Source: Robertkochia marina (GTDB lineage Bacteria > Bacteroidota > Bacteroidia > Flavobacteriales > Flavobacteriaceae). From it: 64,000 nt of DNA. The translations under genes were made by a program, and so were the position numbers. The stretch spans positions 248,001 through 312,000 of the forward strand of contig NZ_SSMC01000003.1 of assembly GCF_004799345.1 (NCBI RefSeq), read 5' to 3'. Below are positions 15,822-24,280 of the stretch, in pieces. The notes below the pieces were generated by a model. It ran no database searches. It had not been told where the DNA came from and saw nothing but the letters and a program-made list of their open reading frames with translations. Each line of letters begins with the position of its first letter. Position 1 is the stretch's first letter.

Positions 15822-17159
15822 TTATTTAAACTCCTTAACCGCCTCACTAAGATCATATACTGTCTGATCTTTGAGCTCTTCCAGAATACTGCTTCCGGCT
15901 GCGCTGCGATACCCTCCGGCGCAGTGCACTACCAGGGGCTTGTCTTCGGGAATTTCCCGGTATCTGTCGCGAAGCTCATTAAGAGGGATGTTCAGTGAAT
16001 TCTCAAAGATCGGAGTGGAGGAAACCTCCCCGGGATTACGAATATCAACAATGGTAAAGGCTTCAGGAGACGATTTGAATTTATCGAGAGGCATTGGCGC
16101 TGTACTGTACATGCCTTCCGCATCTGTTAAAGCCAACACTGCTTTGATCTGTTTCTCATACCCGATCTTGGCAATTCTTCTAAGTACTTTATCCCTTTGT
16201 TCTGCAGAGGGCGCTACCAGGATAAAGGGCTCTTCTGGTTGGACTATGGAGCCTAACCAGGTTTCTATTTTATCATCCTCATTGGTGGCCTGGATGTTTA
16301 TACTGCCTTTAAAATGACCCTTTTTAAATACTTCCTCCGGTCGGGTATCCACGATCAGGGTATTGTTCATTTCAGGTAACCGGTTATAGTAAAAAGGAAT
16401 GCCGGTAATACTGCTTTCAAAATTATCTGCTCCTCCTTTATTAATACCCACATCGAAACCAAAATAAGCCGGAATAAAAGGCTGATCTTTTAGGATCTCA
16501 CTCACAAACTCATCTTCGGTTTTGGTGCGGAAAGCCCAATTGCCCTTTCGCTCATTGCCCAGGGTACTGCTTGCTGCATCGCTGAGGTTTTTACCGCACA
16601 AGGATCCTGCTCCATGGGCAGGATATACCACGGTTTCATCCGGCAGGTCGTTGAACTTGGTCTGGATGGTGTTGAACATCATTTTTGCCAGCTCCTCCCG
16701 TTTTGCCTTCATATTACCTGCCTTTTCCCTCAGGTCAGGGCGGCCAACATCTCCGATGAATAAAGTATCACCGGTAAACATGGCATAATCATCACCCTCG
16801 TGGGCTACAATAGTGATCCCGTCTGGTGAGTGCCCTGGAGTGTGAAGGGCTTTGAATTCAACATTTCCCATGGTGAAGCTATCACCGTGGTCGAAAGCCT
16901 TATGGGGGTAATCGGCCCCAACCAGCGAGCTGGTATAAATAGTGGCTCCGGTTTCTTTGTGTATCTGTAAATGACTACTCACAAAATCTGCGTGAGGGTG
17001 GGTTTCAAAAATAGCCGTTATTCTGGCATTATTCTTTTCAGCAAAAGCATAGTAAGGCATAGGATCCCTGGCCGGGTCTACAAGAGCAATGTCATTGCCA
17101 CTAACAATGGCATAGGAATAGTGAGCCAGGGGCTTGTCTTCAAACTGCTTGATCTTCAT
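15822..17159 (-). CDS. Persulfide dioxygenase-type MBL-fold protein fused to two rhodanese domains
   Basis: Cytoplasmic protein of 445 residues. Residues 1-240 are a metallo-beta-lactamase fold of the ETHE1/BLH type, with the metal motif THPHADFVSSH (53-63), HTPGHSPD and FTGDTLFIGDVGRPDL. Two rhodanese domains follow. The first (about 255-350) has APSAEQ where the catalytic loop should be, so it lacks the Cys. The second ends with the active loop VVHCAGGYRS (Cys413). Fusions of this kind oxidise glutathione or low-molecular-weight persulfide and exchange sulfane sulfur. Its position near a TsdA-like cytochrome suggests a link to thiosulfate/sulfide metabolism. No regulator is adjacent. Confidence 0.88.
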   Translation of the reverse strand: MKIKQFEDKPLAHYSYAIVSGNDIALVDPARDPMPYYAFAEKNNARITAIFETHPHADFVSSHLQIHKETGATIYTSSLVGADYPHKAFDHGDSFTMGNVEFKALHTPGHSPDGITIVAHEGDDYAMFTGDTLFIGDVGRPDLREKAGNMKAKREELAKMMFNTIQTKFNDLPDETVVYPAHGAGSLCGKNLSDAASSTLGNERKGNWAFRTKTEDEFVSEILKDQPFIPAYFGFDVGINKGGADNFESSITGIPFYYNRLPEMNNTLIVDTRPEEVFKKGHFKGSINIQATNEDDKIETWLGSIVQPEEPFILVAPSAEQRDKVLRRIAKIGYEKQIKAVLALTDAEGMYSTAPMPLDKFKSSPEAFTIVDIRNPGEVSSTPIFENSLNIPLNELRDRYREIPEDKPLVVHCAGGYRSAAGSSILEELKDQTVYDLSEAVKEFK

Positions 17160-17447
17160 AATTCTCTTTTCGTTTTTATTTTTCTCGATTCGGTGATTTT
17201 AGTGAACTAAGTTAAGAGTAATAGGGACGGATGTCTGTAACTTAAGTTTCATAAAATAAGCGTGTTAATTGATTTTTCATATAGATCAGCACTAAAATTT
17301 ATAGTATTTATTGATTTATTGTAGAATATTTACTATAATTATAGCCAGAAATCAATCACATATCGATCTTTTTAGTTAATTAATTGCGTTAGTTAATCTT
17401 GGGGCACTTTGAAACAGGTGCCCTTTTTAATGGCTGGCAGATAACCT
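17160..17447 (+). terminator. Orphan plus-strand intrinsic terminator in a 288-bp gap (possible small RNA)
   Basis: GGGCAC (loop TTTGAAACAG) GTGCCC followed by TTTTT lies near 17403-17429, oriented for plus-strand transcription. Both flanking genes are on the minus strand and no plus-strand reading frame precedes it. The preceding AT-rich stretch has paired tagttaat words (about 17372 and 17390). A short non-coding transcript ending here would explain the hairpin, but I find no clear TAnnTTTG box. Confidence 0.35.
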
Positions 17448-17990
17448 TTATTCCTCTTTTACCCTGTTGGCAAATTCCTGGCAGGTAGCCTCACATTCAC
17501 CTTTAACAGCTTCCAACTGTGATTTCCAGATAGTCACCTGCTCTTTTGCGGTGGTAACCTGGCTGTTTAGTTGGGGGATGATTTTGGCCTGCTCTTCGGT
17601 GAGACCATTATTTTCAAGGGCTTCATTTAGTTGCGAAAGTACCTGGCTGTTTTGTTCCCATGAAGTTTTAAGTTCAGACAACTCCTGGTTAATAAGCCGG
17701 TATTTGTCACCATGTCTGCGACATACGGCATCAAGACTGTCAAGGGTTTTCTTTTTTTCTTCTGATATCCCCTCCATGCCAGAGCCTGAATCTCCATACA
17801 TACCATCATACATCTCTTTCCAGGAATTCAGATCCTTTTCCGCTTCCTGTGAAAAAGCGGTAACCTCTTCCGTGGCGCCCTTCCAGGACTCATTTAGGGA
17901 GGTCATTTCTTCCTTGTAAGCACTTGAGGAATTACAACTTATTAGCACTAAAATACCTATGGCGATACACACATTGAATACCTTCTTCAT
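17448..17990 (-). CDS. Coiled-coil lipoprotein of unknown function
   Basis: A 180-residue product with a lipoprotein signal peptide ending in LISC (Cys19). The remainder is strongly charged and alpha-helical with heptad character (Leu/Glu/Lys-rich, for example TSWEQNSQVLSQLNEALENN). Such proteins are sometimes labelled viral A-type inclusion-like, which says nothing about function. Likely periplasmic and lipid-anchored. The gene stands alone, with no visible partner. Confidence 0.75.
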   Translation of the reverse strand: MKKVFNVCIAIGILVLISCNSSSAYKEEMTSLNESWKGATEEVTAFSQEAEKDLNSWKEMYDGMYGDSGSGMEGISEEKKKTLDSLDAVCRRHGDKYRLINQELSELKTSWEQNSQVLSQLNEALENNGLTEEQAKIIPQLNSQVTTAKEQVTIWKSQLEAVKGECEATCQEFANRVKEE

Positions 17991-18106
17991 GATCTTTTTT
18001 ATTTAAGTTTCTATAGGATAAAGTTACTTAAATAATAGAACCTGAAGAATTTGAACATGCATTAATAGCCTGGTAAGCAGTTGTTTAAGCAAGTATTGAT
18101 CAGCTG

Positions 18107-19471
18107 TTAAAAGGTGTCTTTATTCCAGTTGTAAGGTTGGCGATTGATCCAATCTCCCCTGGTAAAATCAGGGAAATTCTGAGGCTCTCCGTTATTGGCG
18201 ATAGATGTTTCTGAAAGAGGAGTAACTGCACTCCAGGCAGCTGCATCGTACGCATCCATCGGCGGGGCAATATTAGCTTTGGCAGATTCAACAAAGGCAT
18301 TTAACACAAAGAAATCCATTCCCCCATGGCCTGAGCCCTGGGCGTAATCACCGAAACGCTGCCAGAGCGGATGGTCATATTTTTCAAGATAGGTATTCAT
18401 CTCTTCCCACTGATGTTCAGGACTTAATCCTTCTATATAGATGCGTTTTTGGTAGTAGTCAAATTCAGTAAGTCCGTTTAATCCCTGCACCCTGAAACCG
18501 AGGGAGTAGGGGCGGGGCAGGTTACAGTCGTGGGTAATGATAATGGTTTCTCCTTTTGCCGTGTCTATGGTGGTAGTGATCACATCGCCCTGTTTCCATT
18601 TTAATTTGGCATTGGGGTGTTCTTTTCCTCCTTGTGGATGATTAACAATATAATTATTTAAACCAATGGCTTTTGTAGCGTGAGAGGTTAACGAAACGAA
18701 TCGGTTCCCTCGGTTAATATCGGCCATGGTAGCCACCGGACCGAGTCCGTGAGTTGGATATACATCGGCGTTTCTTTTTAAAGAATGTTGTGTTCTCCAT
18801 TTCGCTTCAGAGGTTCCTTTATCTCCAAATTCAACCCCACCACCATAGGGCTGTTTACCATCGTTAAACTTCACATGTCGTAGGTCGTGTTGGTAACCAC
18901 AACGAAAATGGACCATTTCGCCAAAAAGTCCCTTTTTCACCATGTTCAATACCGCCAGAACATCTCTTCGATAATTCACATTTTCCAGGATCATCAAGTG
19001 CGATCCTGTTTCTTCATGGGTGTTTACCAGGTCCCAGCATTCTTCCAGGGTGTTGGCTGCAGAAACTTCAACCCCGGTAAATTTTCCGGCTTTCATGGCA
19101 TCTACAGACATTCTTACATGCCAGAGCCAGGGGGTACTGATAATTACGGCATCCACCTCTTTCATGGCCAAGAGGTTGCGGTAATCATAAGGGTCTTTCC
19201 CGAAGGTACTCGGAGCTTTAAACCCGGCTTCTGTTATCGCTTTAACTCCCAGATCAATTCTGGCAGGGTCAATATCGCAGAGGGCAGTGATCTCTACATC
19301 CTTTCTCAGCAATAGATTGTTGAGGTGGTTGGTACCCCGGAGCCCTACCCCGATAAGCCCCACCTTTAATTTTGATTCTTTCAGGTTTTCTCCAAAAGCA
19401 AGATCCGGCATGAATAATAGTCCGGTTCCTGCTGCGGCAGATTTTTTTATAAACGATCTTCTGGTTTTCAT
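18107..19471 (-). CDS. GH109-type Gfo/Idh/MocA oxidoreductase (alpha-N-acetylgalactosaminidase-like), Tat-exported
   Basis: A 454-residue protein with a twin-arginine leader, MKTRRSFIKKSAAAGTGLLF. The start at ATG 19469-19471 is chosen because it begins at the Tat motif; the frame extends 55 codons upstream without homology. The Rossmann motif VGLIGVGLRGTNHL binds NAD. TPWLWHV and EVSAANTLEECWDLV follow. RNADVYPTHGLGPVATMADI-NRGNRF is the distinctive GH109 block, where NAD-dependent hydrolysis of alpha-GalNAc occurs in characterised members. It is the last gene after a sodium:solute symporter (17-bp gap) and probably shares its mRNA. Other Gfo/Idh/MocA activities on amino sugars remain possible. 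Confidence 0.8.
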   Translation of the reverse strand: MKTRRSFIKKSAAAGTGLLFMPDLAFGENLKESKLKVGLIGVGLRGTNHLNNLLLRKDVEITALCDIDPARIDLGVKAITEAGFKAPSTFGKDPYDYRNLLAMKEVDAVIISTPWLWHVRMSVDAMKAGKFTGVEVSAANTLEECWDLVNTHEETGSHLMILENVNYRRDVLAVLNMVKKGLFGEMVHFRCGYQHDLRHVKFNDGKQPYGGGVEFGDKGTSEAKWRTQHSLKRNADVYPTHGLGPVATMADINRGNRFVSLTSHATKAIGLNNYIVNHPQGGKEHPNAKLKWKQGDVITTTIDTAKGETIIITHDCNLPRPYSLGFRVQGLNGLTEFDYYQKRIYIEGLSPEHQWEEMNTYLEKYDHPLWQRFGDYAQGSGHGGMDFFVLNAFVESAKANIAPPMDAYDAAAWSAVTPLSETSIANNGEPQNFPDFTRGDWINRQPYNWNKDTF

Positions 19472-19488
19472 TTTTGGTAGGTTTGGTT

Positions 19489-21309
19489 TTAAAAGATAAC
19501 GGCTTTGATCTTTCGCCAAAGTCGACTCAGAACTATTCCGGCAACAACCGCAGTTAGGGTAAGGGTAATGGCTTTGTTGTGTTCTCCATAGATCCAGTAT
19601 CCTGTGGCGAATAATGAACTGTAGATCACGACACACCCAACAAGGGTGGCAGCTATCCCAGCAGGAACATTCCAGGCCTCATTGCTTTCTGAAACAAGAC
19701 CTTCGGTACCCTTATAATTTTTGATGACCTGATGCCATCCGGGTCCTCCGGGTTGGATCTTTCGGTAAAAATTCTCCAGGGTAGTGTTTGATTCAGGTCT
19801 GGTGAGGTAGGTTACCAATAACCAGACGGCCATGGTGATGCCTACAATAAAGGGGTAGGTCATCCACCCGGGCATGAGGCCTTCTGTTTGGGCTCCGCCG
19901 AATAGGGTTTCCCCTATAGGAGTAAAATTGATAAGGATGGATATGATTCCGGAGGCGAACATAGCAGAGATCTCACTCCACGCATTGATGCGCCACCAGA
20001 ACCAGCGGAGGATAAAGATGAGCCCGGTACCCGCCCCGAACATCAGGATGATATTAAAGAGTTGCAAGGCATTATTGAGTACCAGCGCCAGACCGGCTGA
20101 GATGACCATTAGCAAAACAGTAGAAATTCTGCCAATATTGACCAGCTCCCGCTGGGAGGCTTTCGGATTTATATGTTGCAGGTATACATCATTTACCACA
20201 TAGGAAGAACCCCAGTTGAGGTGGGTTGAGATGGTAGACATATAGGCGGCCACCAGGGAGGTTAATACAACGCCCAGCAAACCGTTAGGTAATTTGGTCA
20301 GCATGGCCGAATAGGCCAGGTCATGCCCAAGTTTATCCTGGGTAACCCCCGGGAAGGCCTCCTTTATACTGGCGATATCTGGGTAGACCACCAGGGATGC
20401 CAAGGCCACCAGGATCCATGGCCAGGGTCTCAGCGCATAATGCAGAATATTAAAAAAGAAAGTAGCACCTATAGCGTGATTCTCATTTTTGGCCGCCAGC
20501 ATACGTTGGGCAATATACCCGCCACCACCGGGTTCACTACCCGGATACCAGGCGCTCCACCATTGTACTGCAAGTGGAATGATGAGCAGGGTGATCAGGG
20601 TTTCCTTATTGTCAAGGTCAGGGAGGATGTTTAGTTTATCAGCAACATTTTCATGAACCATCAAGGCCTGAATACCACCTACTTCAGGAAGGTTGACACA
20701 ATACCAGGCGGCACCAATACCTCCGGCCATGGCCACGAAGAACAGAATGAAGTCAGTGTATACCACCCCCTTAAATCCACCCACAGTACTGAAGATCACT
20801 GTTACCAGACCGGCAATACCAATAGTTTCCAGCGCCGTAAGGCCCAGCATGATCTGCCCGATCTTGATAGCAGCCAAACTCACGGCCGACATGGCCAGTA
20901 CATTGAATATAACTCCCAGGTATACAGCCCTGAAAGCCCTTAAGAACTTAGCAGGTTTACCACTATAGCGAAGCTCATAGAATTCGATATCTGTATTCAC
21001 CCCTGATCGTCTCCATAATTTAGCGTAGATAAATACCGTGAGCAGGCCTGTAATGAGAAATGCCCACCAGACCCAGTTACCACTAACTCCACCGGTTCGA
21101 ACTATATCGGTAACCAGGTTTGGGGTGTCGGTAGAAAAGGTGGTTGCTACCATAGAAACTCCCAATAACCACCAGGGCATGGTACGTCCTGAAAGAAAAT
21201 ATTCGGCAGAACTTTTACCGGATTTTCTGGAAACATAGAACCCGATACCAAGGGTCAGGGAAAAAAATGAAAAAATGAACAGGTAGTCCAGGGTAGTGAG
21301 GTCGATCAT
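19489..21309 (-). CDS. Sodium:solute symporter (SSS family)
   Basis: About 606 residues with 13-14 membrane helices, starting at ATG 21307-21309 (MIDLTTLDYLFIFSFFSLTLG). The frame upstream of that ATG has no homology to the family. Hallmarks are YFLSGRTMPWWLLGVSMVATTFSTDTPN near residues 38-66, VGGFKGVVYTDFI, and a long C-terminal helix region. Members import sugars, sialic acid, inositol or amino acids with sodium. Its neighbours (a GH109-like enzyme downstream; a nucleotidyltransferase and GHMP kinase upstream) suggest a sugar or amino sugar. The 157-bp gap to the nucleotidyltransferase gene may hold its own promoter. Confidence 0.88.
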   Translation of the reverse strand: MIDLTTLDYLFIFSFFSLTLGIGFYVSRKSGKSSAEYFLSGRTMPWWLLGVSMVATTFSTDTPNLVTDIVRTGGVSGNWVWWAFLITGLLTVFIYAKLWRRSGVNTDIEFYELRYSGKPAKFLRAFRAVYLGVIFNVLAMSAVSLAAIKIGQIMLGLTALETIGIAGLVTVIFSTVGGFKGVVYTDFILFFVAMAGGIGAAWYCVNLPEVGGIQALMVHENVADKLNILPDLDNKETLITLLIIPLAVQWWSAWYPGSEPGGGGYIAQRMLAAKNENHAIGATFFFNILHYALRPWPWILVALASLVVYPDIASIKEAFPGVTQDKLGHDLAYSAMLTKLPNGLLGVVLTSLVAAYMSTISTHLNWGSSYVVNDVYLQHINPKASQRELVNIGRISTVLLMVISAGLALVLNNALQLFNIILMFGAGTGLIFILRWFWWRINAWSEISAMFASGIISILINFTPIGETLFGGAQTEGLMPGWMTYPFIVGITMAVWLLVTYLTRPESNTTLENFYRKIQPGGPGWHQVIKNYKGTEGLVSESNEAWNVPAGIAATLVGCVVIYSSLFATGYWIYGEHNKAITLTLTAVVAGIVLSRLWRKIKAVIF

Positions 21310-21466
21310 GGTTAAGGTTTTAGGTTGATCCCGTGTTTGAAGGTTACATTTCAGCACGCGATCCTCAAAAATAGAATTTTAAGGGTTTATCAGAAATTTT
21401 TTTGCAGTACAACATTGTTGCGTAGCTGAGGGTGGTATGGTGAACTACAAACGGAGTTCAGGGTTC

Positions 21467-22363
21467 TCATGGTTCGCTCGATTCCCACAAAGCTGATGGA
21501 AAGTGATCGTCGAGATATGATCTTAATATCCGGATGTCCTCCTTAGAGGTGAGATCAGGTACATGTTCGGCCAGGGGAATTCCTTTTACCGTTCCCGGAT
21601 TCGCTTTGATCATCAGCAACAGGGCTGCCGGGATCTCTTTCTCGAGCCGCACCGGATGAAGGGGACAGACTTGAAGATTCGGGTAGATCATAGGGCCGTA
21701 AAATAGAAAGATGTTCATACTTACCCGAAGTTTACCTGTACTGTCGGCATACCCCAGTGATTCTTCCGGGGTAGGTTTTTCAATGATGTCGAGCAGAAGT
21801 TCATGCTCATCGAATTTCATCAAAGCGAATCGGTTAATACGCTCTGTTGAAAACAGGAGGCGATCTCTGTCATAGCTGATCAAGGCATTGGCAGCCTTCG
21901 ATTCCCGCAATAGTAATAAGGCTTTTACCGAATAGAGGTTGTCGCTGTTGCACACTACAAATGAGGTTTTCTGAAGCCAGTCTTGTTGTTGCATAGCCTG
22001 CAACAAGGCATCGGCCGTTCCCAGAGGTTTTTCCCTTCCTTCAGGAATGCGTTGGGTGGCAAAGGATATGGATAACCCGTGGAAGCTATTTTCTTCCTGT
22101 TTATTGCCGTATTGGCTTTTAAAGGCTTCACTATTTTCTCCCGTAATGATCACCACCCTTTTAAATCCGGCCTCTCTGGCATTGTAGAGCAGGTAATCCA
22201 GCAGGGGTCGTTTTCCCTTTCCCAGGGGGATTAATCCTTTACTTCGGCTGTTAGCCGCTTCGATCTCCTCCGTACTGAGTCCGTGATCTTTCTCCTGAAT
22301 TGCTTTCTTCATTCGGGAAGAAAGTCCTCCGGCAAGGATCACCAGGGTATTGGTAGTATTCAT
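21467..22363 (-). CDS. Sugar-1-phosphate nucleotidyltransferase
   Basis: A 298-residue NTP_transferase-fold protein. The start LVILAGGLSSRMKK is the nucleotide-binding signature (G-G-x-x-S-R). KGLIPLGKGKRPLLDYLLYNAREAGF carries the Lys-x-Pro-like substrate segment, and VVCNSDNLYS holds the metal-binding Asp. The charged insertion between the Arg and KGLIPL is longer than in RmlA/GlmU. Its start overlaps the stop of the GHMP kinase gene (TAATG), indicating translational coupling. Together the pair would turn a free sugar into sugar-1-phosphate and then an NDP-sugar. Sugar identity unknown. Confidence 0.85.
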   Translation of the reverse strand: MNTTNTLVILAGGLSSRMKKAIQEKDHGLSTEEIEAANSRSKGLIPLGKGKRPLLDYLLYNAREAGFKRVVIITGENSEAFKSQYGNKQEENSFHGLSISFATQRIPEGREKPLGTADALLQAMQQQDWLQKTSFVVCNSDNLYSVKALLLLRESKAANALISYDRDRLLFSTERINRFALMKFDEHELLLDIIEKPTPEESLGYADSTGKLRVSMNIFLFYGPMIYPNLQVCPLHPVRLEKEIPAALLLMIKANPGTVKGIPLAEHVPDLTSKEDIRILRSYLDDHFPSALWESSEP

Positions 22364-23484
22364 TAGGATAGGGTGTTTTGTGTGATACGAACTCCGGGAT
22401 CTACTTTAACGGGGTAGGCATCCCGGGCTCCCGAATTTTTCAGGGCATCGATGATTTGGTCCCGGTCTTCTTCCCTGGCCAGAACAACAATACTGCCGCC
22501 CATTCCTGAACCAACGATCTTTGCCCCCAGTGCACCATGGGCCTGGGCCGCATTGATCATATGATCGATTTTTGGCACGGTGATCTTCAGGAGATCACGG
22601 AGTACCTCGTGATGTTCATTCATTAGCTCACCAATCCGGGAAAGGTTCGGTTCAGGTGTTTTCATCTCCCGCAAGGCGGCTTTTGTGATCCTGTAATTCT
22701 CCATAGCGGCTGTAAAAACGTTCTTGAGCTCAGGAGAAACAAAGGGCAGGTATTTTTGCGGATCTTCTCCAATGGTTTTCGCGATCTGAAACCCAGGTAG
22801 GTGATGCGTGACCTCATTAATGGCCTGCCATGCCTTTCCTCTCAGATCCCCAAGAACTCCCAGGGTAGATTTCGGTATACCCGATTCAGATACGATAAGT
22901 CCCGGCATGTCCCGGTTAAAGAGTTCGTGATGATTCTTATCATCGGTTTCCAGGTACATGATCTGTCCGAGGGAAATACTGTATTGGTCCATTTTACCTC
23001 CCGGACTGTTTTGTTCGATGACCTCTGCCTTGTAGGCCAGTTGGGCAATATGTTCTTTATTAAAGGGAAGCTGTGGCAGATAAACCGTTCTCAGGAAGGC
23101 TATCCAGGCCACCATCACGGCTGAAGAACTGGAAATACCCGCATTGATGGCGACGTTGCCATTTATAGTAATTTCATAACCCTGCTCAGGATTAGCCCCC
23201 TCATCTTTGATCACCTTGAATGCAGAAAGAAGGTGGTTGCCCTGAACCCCATTTTTGAAATTCGCGTTTAAAGGTATTTCTGTGCTTTCACCAATATCGG
23301 GAAGAAAAATTCGAAGCAATTCTTCTTCAATAGGTGTGGCTGTTAACCGAATATGACGATCTATAGCACAAGCAATAACTGGCAACCCGAGGTAATCCTG
23401 GTGATCGCCGAATAAACAGGTTCGCGCGGGGGCGATAATTTCTATTTCTCCTTTTTTGGATGGATGTTCGGTTTTGGAACTCAT
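22363..23484 (-). CDS. GHMP-family sugar kinase (galactokinase-like)
   Basis: A 373-residue cytoplasmic kinase. The N-terminal APARTCLFGDHQDYLGLPVI is the substrate-binding signature of galactokinase-type enzymes (normally GEHTDY; here GDHQDY). NVAINAGISSSSAVMVAW is the GHMP ATP-binding loop. LGAKIVGSGMGGSIVVL is the C-terminal third motif. GDHQDY rather than GEHTDYN argues against plain galactokinase and fits a kinase for another sugar or uronic acid. Coupled (TAATG) to the nucleotidyltransferase gene; likely first gene of the cassette 18107-23484. Confidence 0.85.
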   Translation of the reverse strand: MSSKTEHPSKKGEIEIIAPARTCLFGDHQDYLGLPVIACAIDRHIRLTATPIEEELLRIFLPDIGESTEIPLNANFKNGVQGNHLLSAFKVIKDEGANPEQGYEITINGNVAINAGISSSSAVMVAWIAFLRTVYLPQLPFNKEHIAQLAYKAEVIEQNSPGGKMDQYSISLGQIMYLETDDKNHHELFNRDMPGLIVSESGIPKSTLGVLGDLRGKAWQAINEVTHHLPGFQIAKTIGEDPQKYLPFVSPELKNVFTAAMENYRITKAALREMKTPEPNLSRIGELMNEHHEVLRDLLKITVPKIDHMINAAQAHGALGAKIVGSGMGGSIVVLAREEDRDQIIDALKNSGARDAYPVKVDPGVRITQNTLS

Positions 23485-23695
23485 TTAAATGATTCAAGAT
23501 CTATCAGGAAATGAAAGTATGAATTCCATTGTACAAGGTCAAGATTTAACCGAAGAATCAAAACGAAATAGCTAATAAACCTCGAATGCATCAGACCACC
23601 TTATGAGTAAATTCCAGGATCTGTACATTACCGGTATATCTGCCGGCATTGCTTGGATATATGATTTTCAGTGGAGGATCGTGCAGCAGTAAAAG
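23485..23695. other. Intergenic region, nothing recognised
   Basis: A 211-bp gap upstream of the GHMP kinase gene. It should contain that gene's promoter, but no TAnnTTTG box or repeat stands out. Confidence 0.5.
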
Positions 23696-24217
23696 TTAGA
23701 ATCTGGAACTGTTAAGCAGCAGGCTCAGTTTGTTTCTGAAGATCAATAGCAGGGCACCAGTGATAAGCTGTAAGCCTGAGATGGCCAGGGTAACTCCGGG
23801 CTTAATAGCGGGCTGATTGCGTTCCACGAATTTTTGCCAGGCAGAAGGTTCTGGCTGCTCTTTCATGATATGAAATGTCTGGTAAATAAATTCAGGGAGT
23901 TTTTCGATGATCAGAAAACCACCGGCCAGGATAATTCCCAGCTTGATGAGGGTGATCTTATCTACATTGCCAAAACTCACCTTCTTCTCTTCAAATCCCT
24001 GGTCGAGTTCCAACAGGTCAATGATCATATCACTTTTAAAAACAATAAAAATGAAAAAACCTAACATGATCACCGACACGACAAAGATCCATATAAAGGA
24101 TGATAATTCCAGTTCAGAAATGCTGAATGCTTTTGGAAGAAAAGTGAACAAGCTGATGATCAGGGCATAAAGCCCTAGTAATTTCAGGATAAGGCGAAAA
24201 AGGTCACGATAAAGCAT
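23696..24217 (-). CDS. Small polytopic membrane protein, unknown
   Basis: A 173-residue inner-membrane protein with four predicted helices: residues about 8-28, 40-60 (FIWIFVVSVIMLGFFIFIVF), 88-105 and 140-160. It ends with a short basic tail. I do not recognise a family. A -7 box (TATATTTG on the minus strand) lies at 24240-24247, giving a leader of roughly 15-20 nt. It stands between the sugar cassette and a monooxygenase gene and is probably monocistronic. Confidence 0.7.
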   Translation of the reverse strand: MLYRDLFRLILKLLGLYALIISLFTFLPKAFSISELELSSFIWIFVVSVIMLGFFIFIVFKSDMIIDLLELDQGFEEKKVSFGNVDKITLIKLGIILAGGFLIIEKLPEFIYQTFHIMKEQPEPSAWQKFVERNQPAIKPGVTLAISGLQLITGALLLIFRNKLSLLLNSSRF

Positions 24218-24239
24218 GATCTTAAGATTTAGGTTTAGC

Positions 24240-24247
24240 CAAATATA
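24240..24247 (-). promoter_or_regulatory. Bacteroidota -7 promoter box
   Basis: Reads TATATTTG on the minus strand (CAAATATA on plus), fitting TAnnTTTG, 22 bp upstream of the ATG of the membrane protein gene ending at 24217. Confidence 0.45.
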
Positions 24248-24280
24248 GTATTTTTTCTAAAAAAATAACGATATGACCTA

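Noticed and set aside
19472-19636. Longer N-terminus of the GH109-like protein
   Set aside because: The Tat motif starts at ATG 19471; the upstream codons look like translated spacer and overlap the symporter gene.
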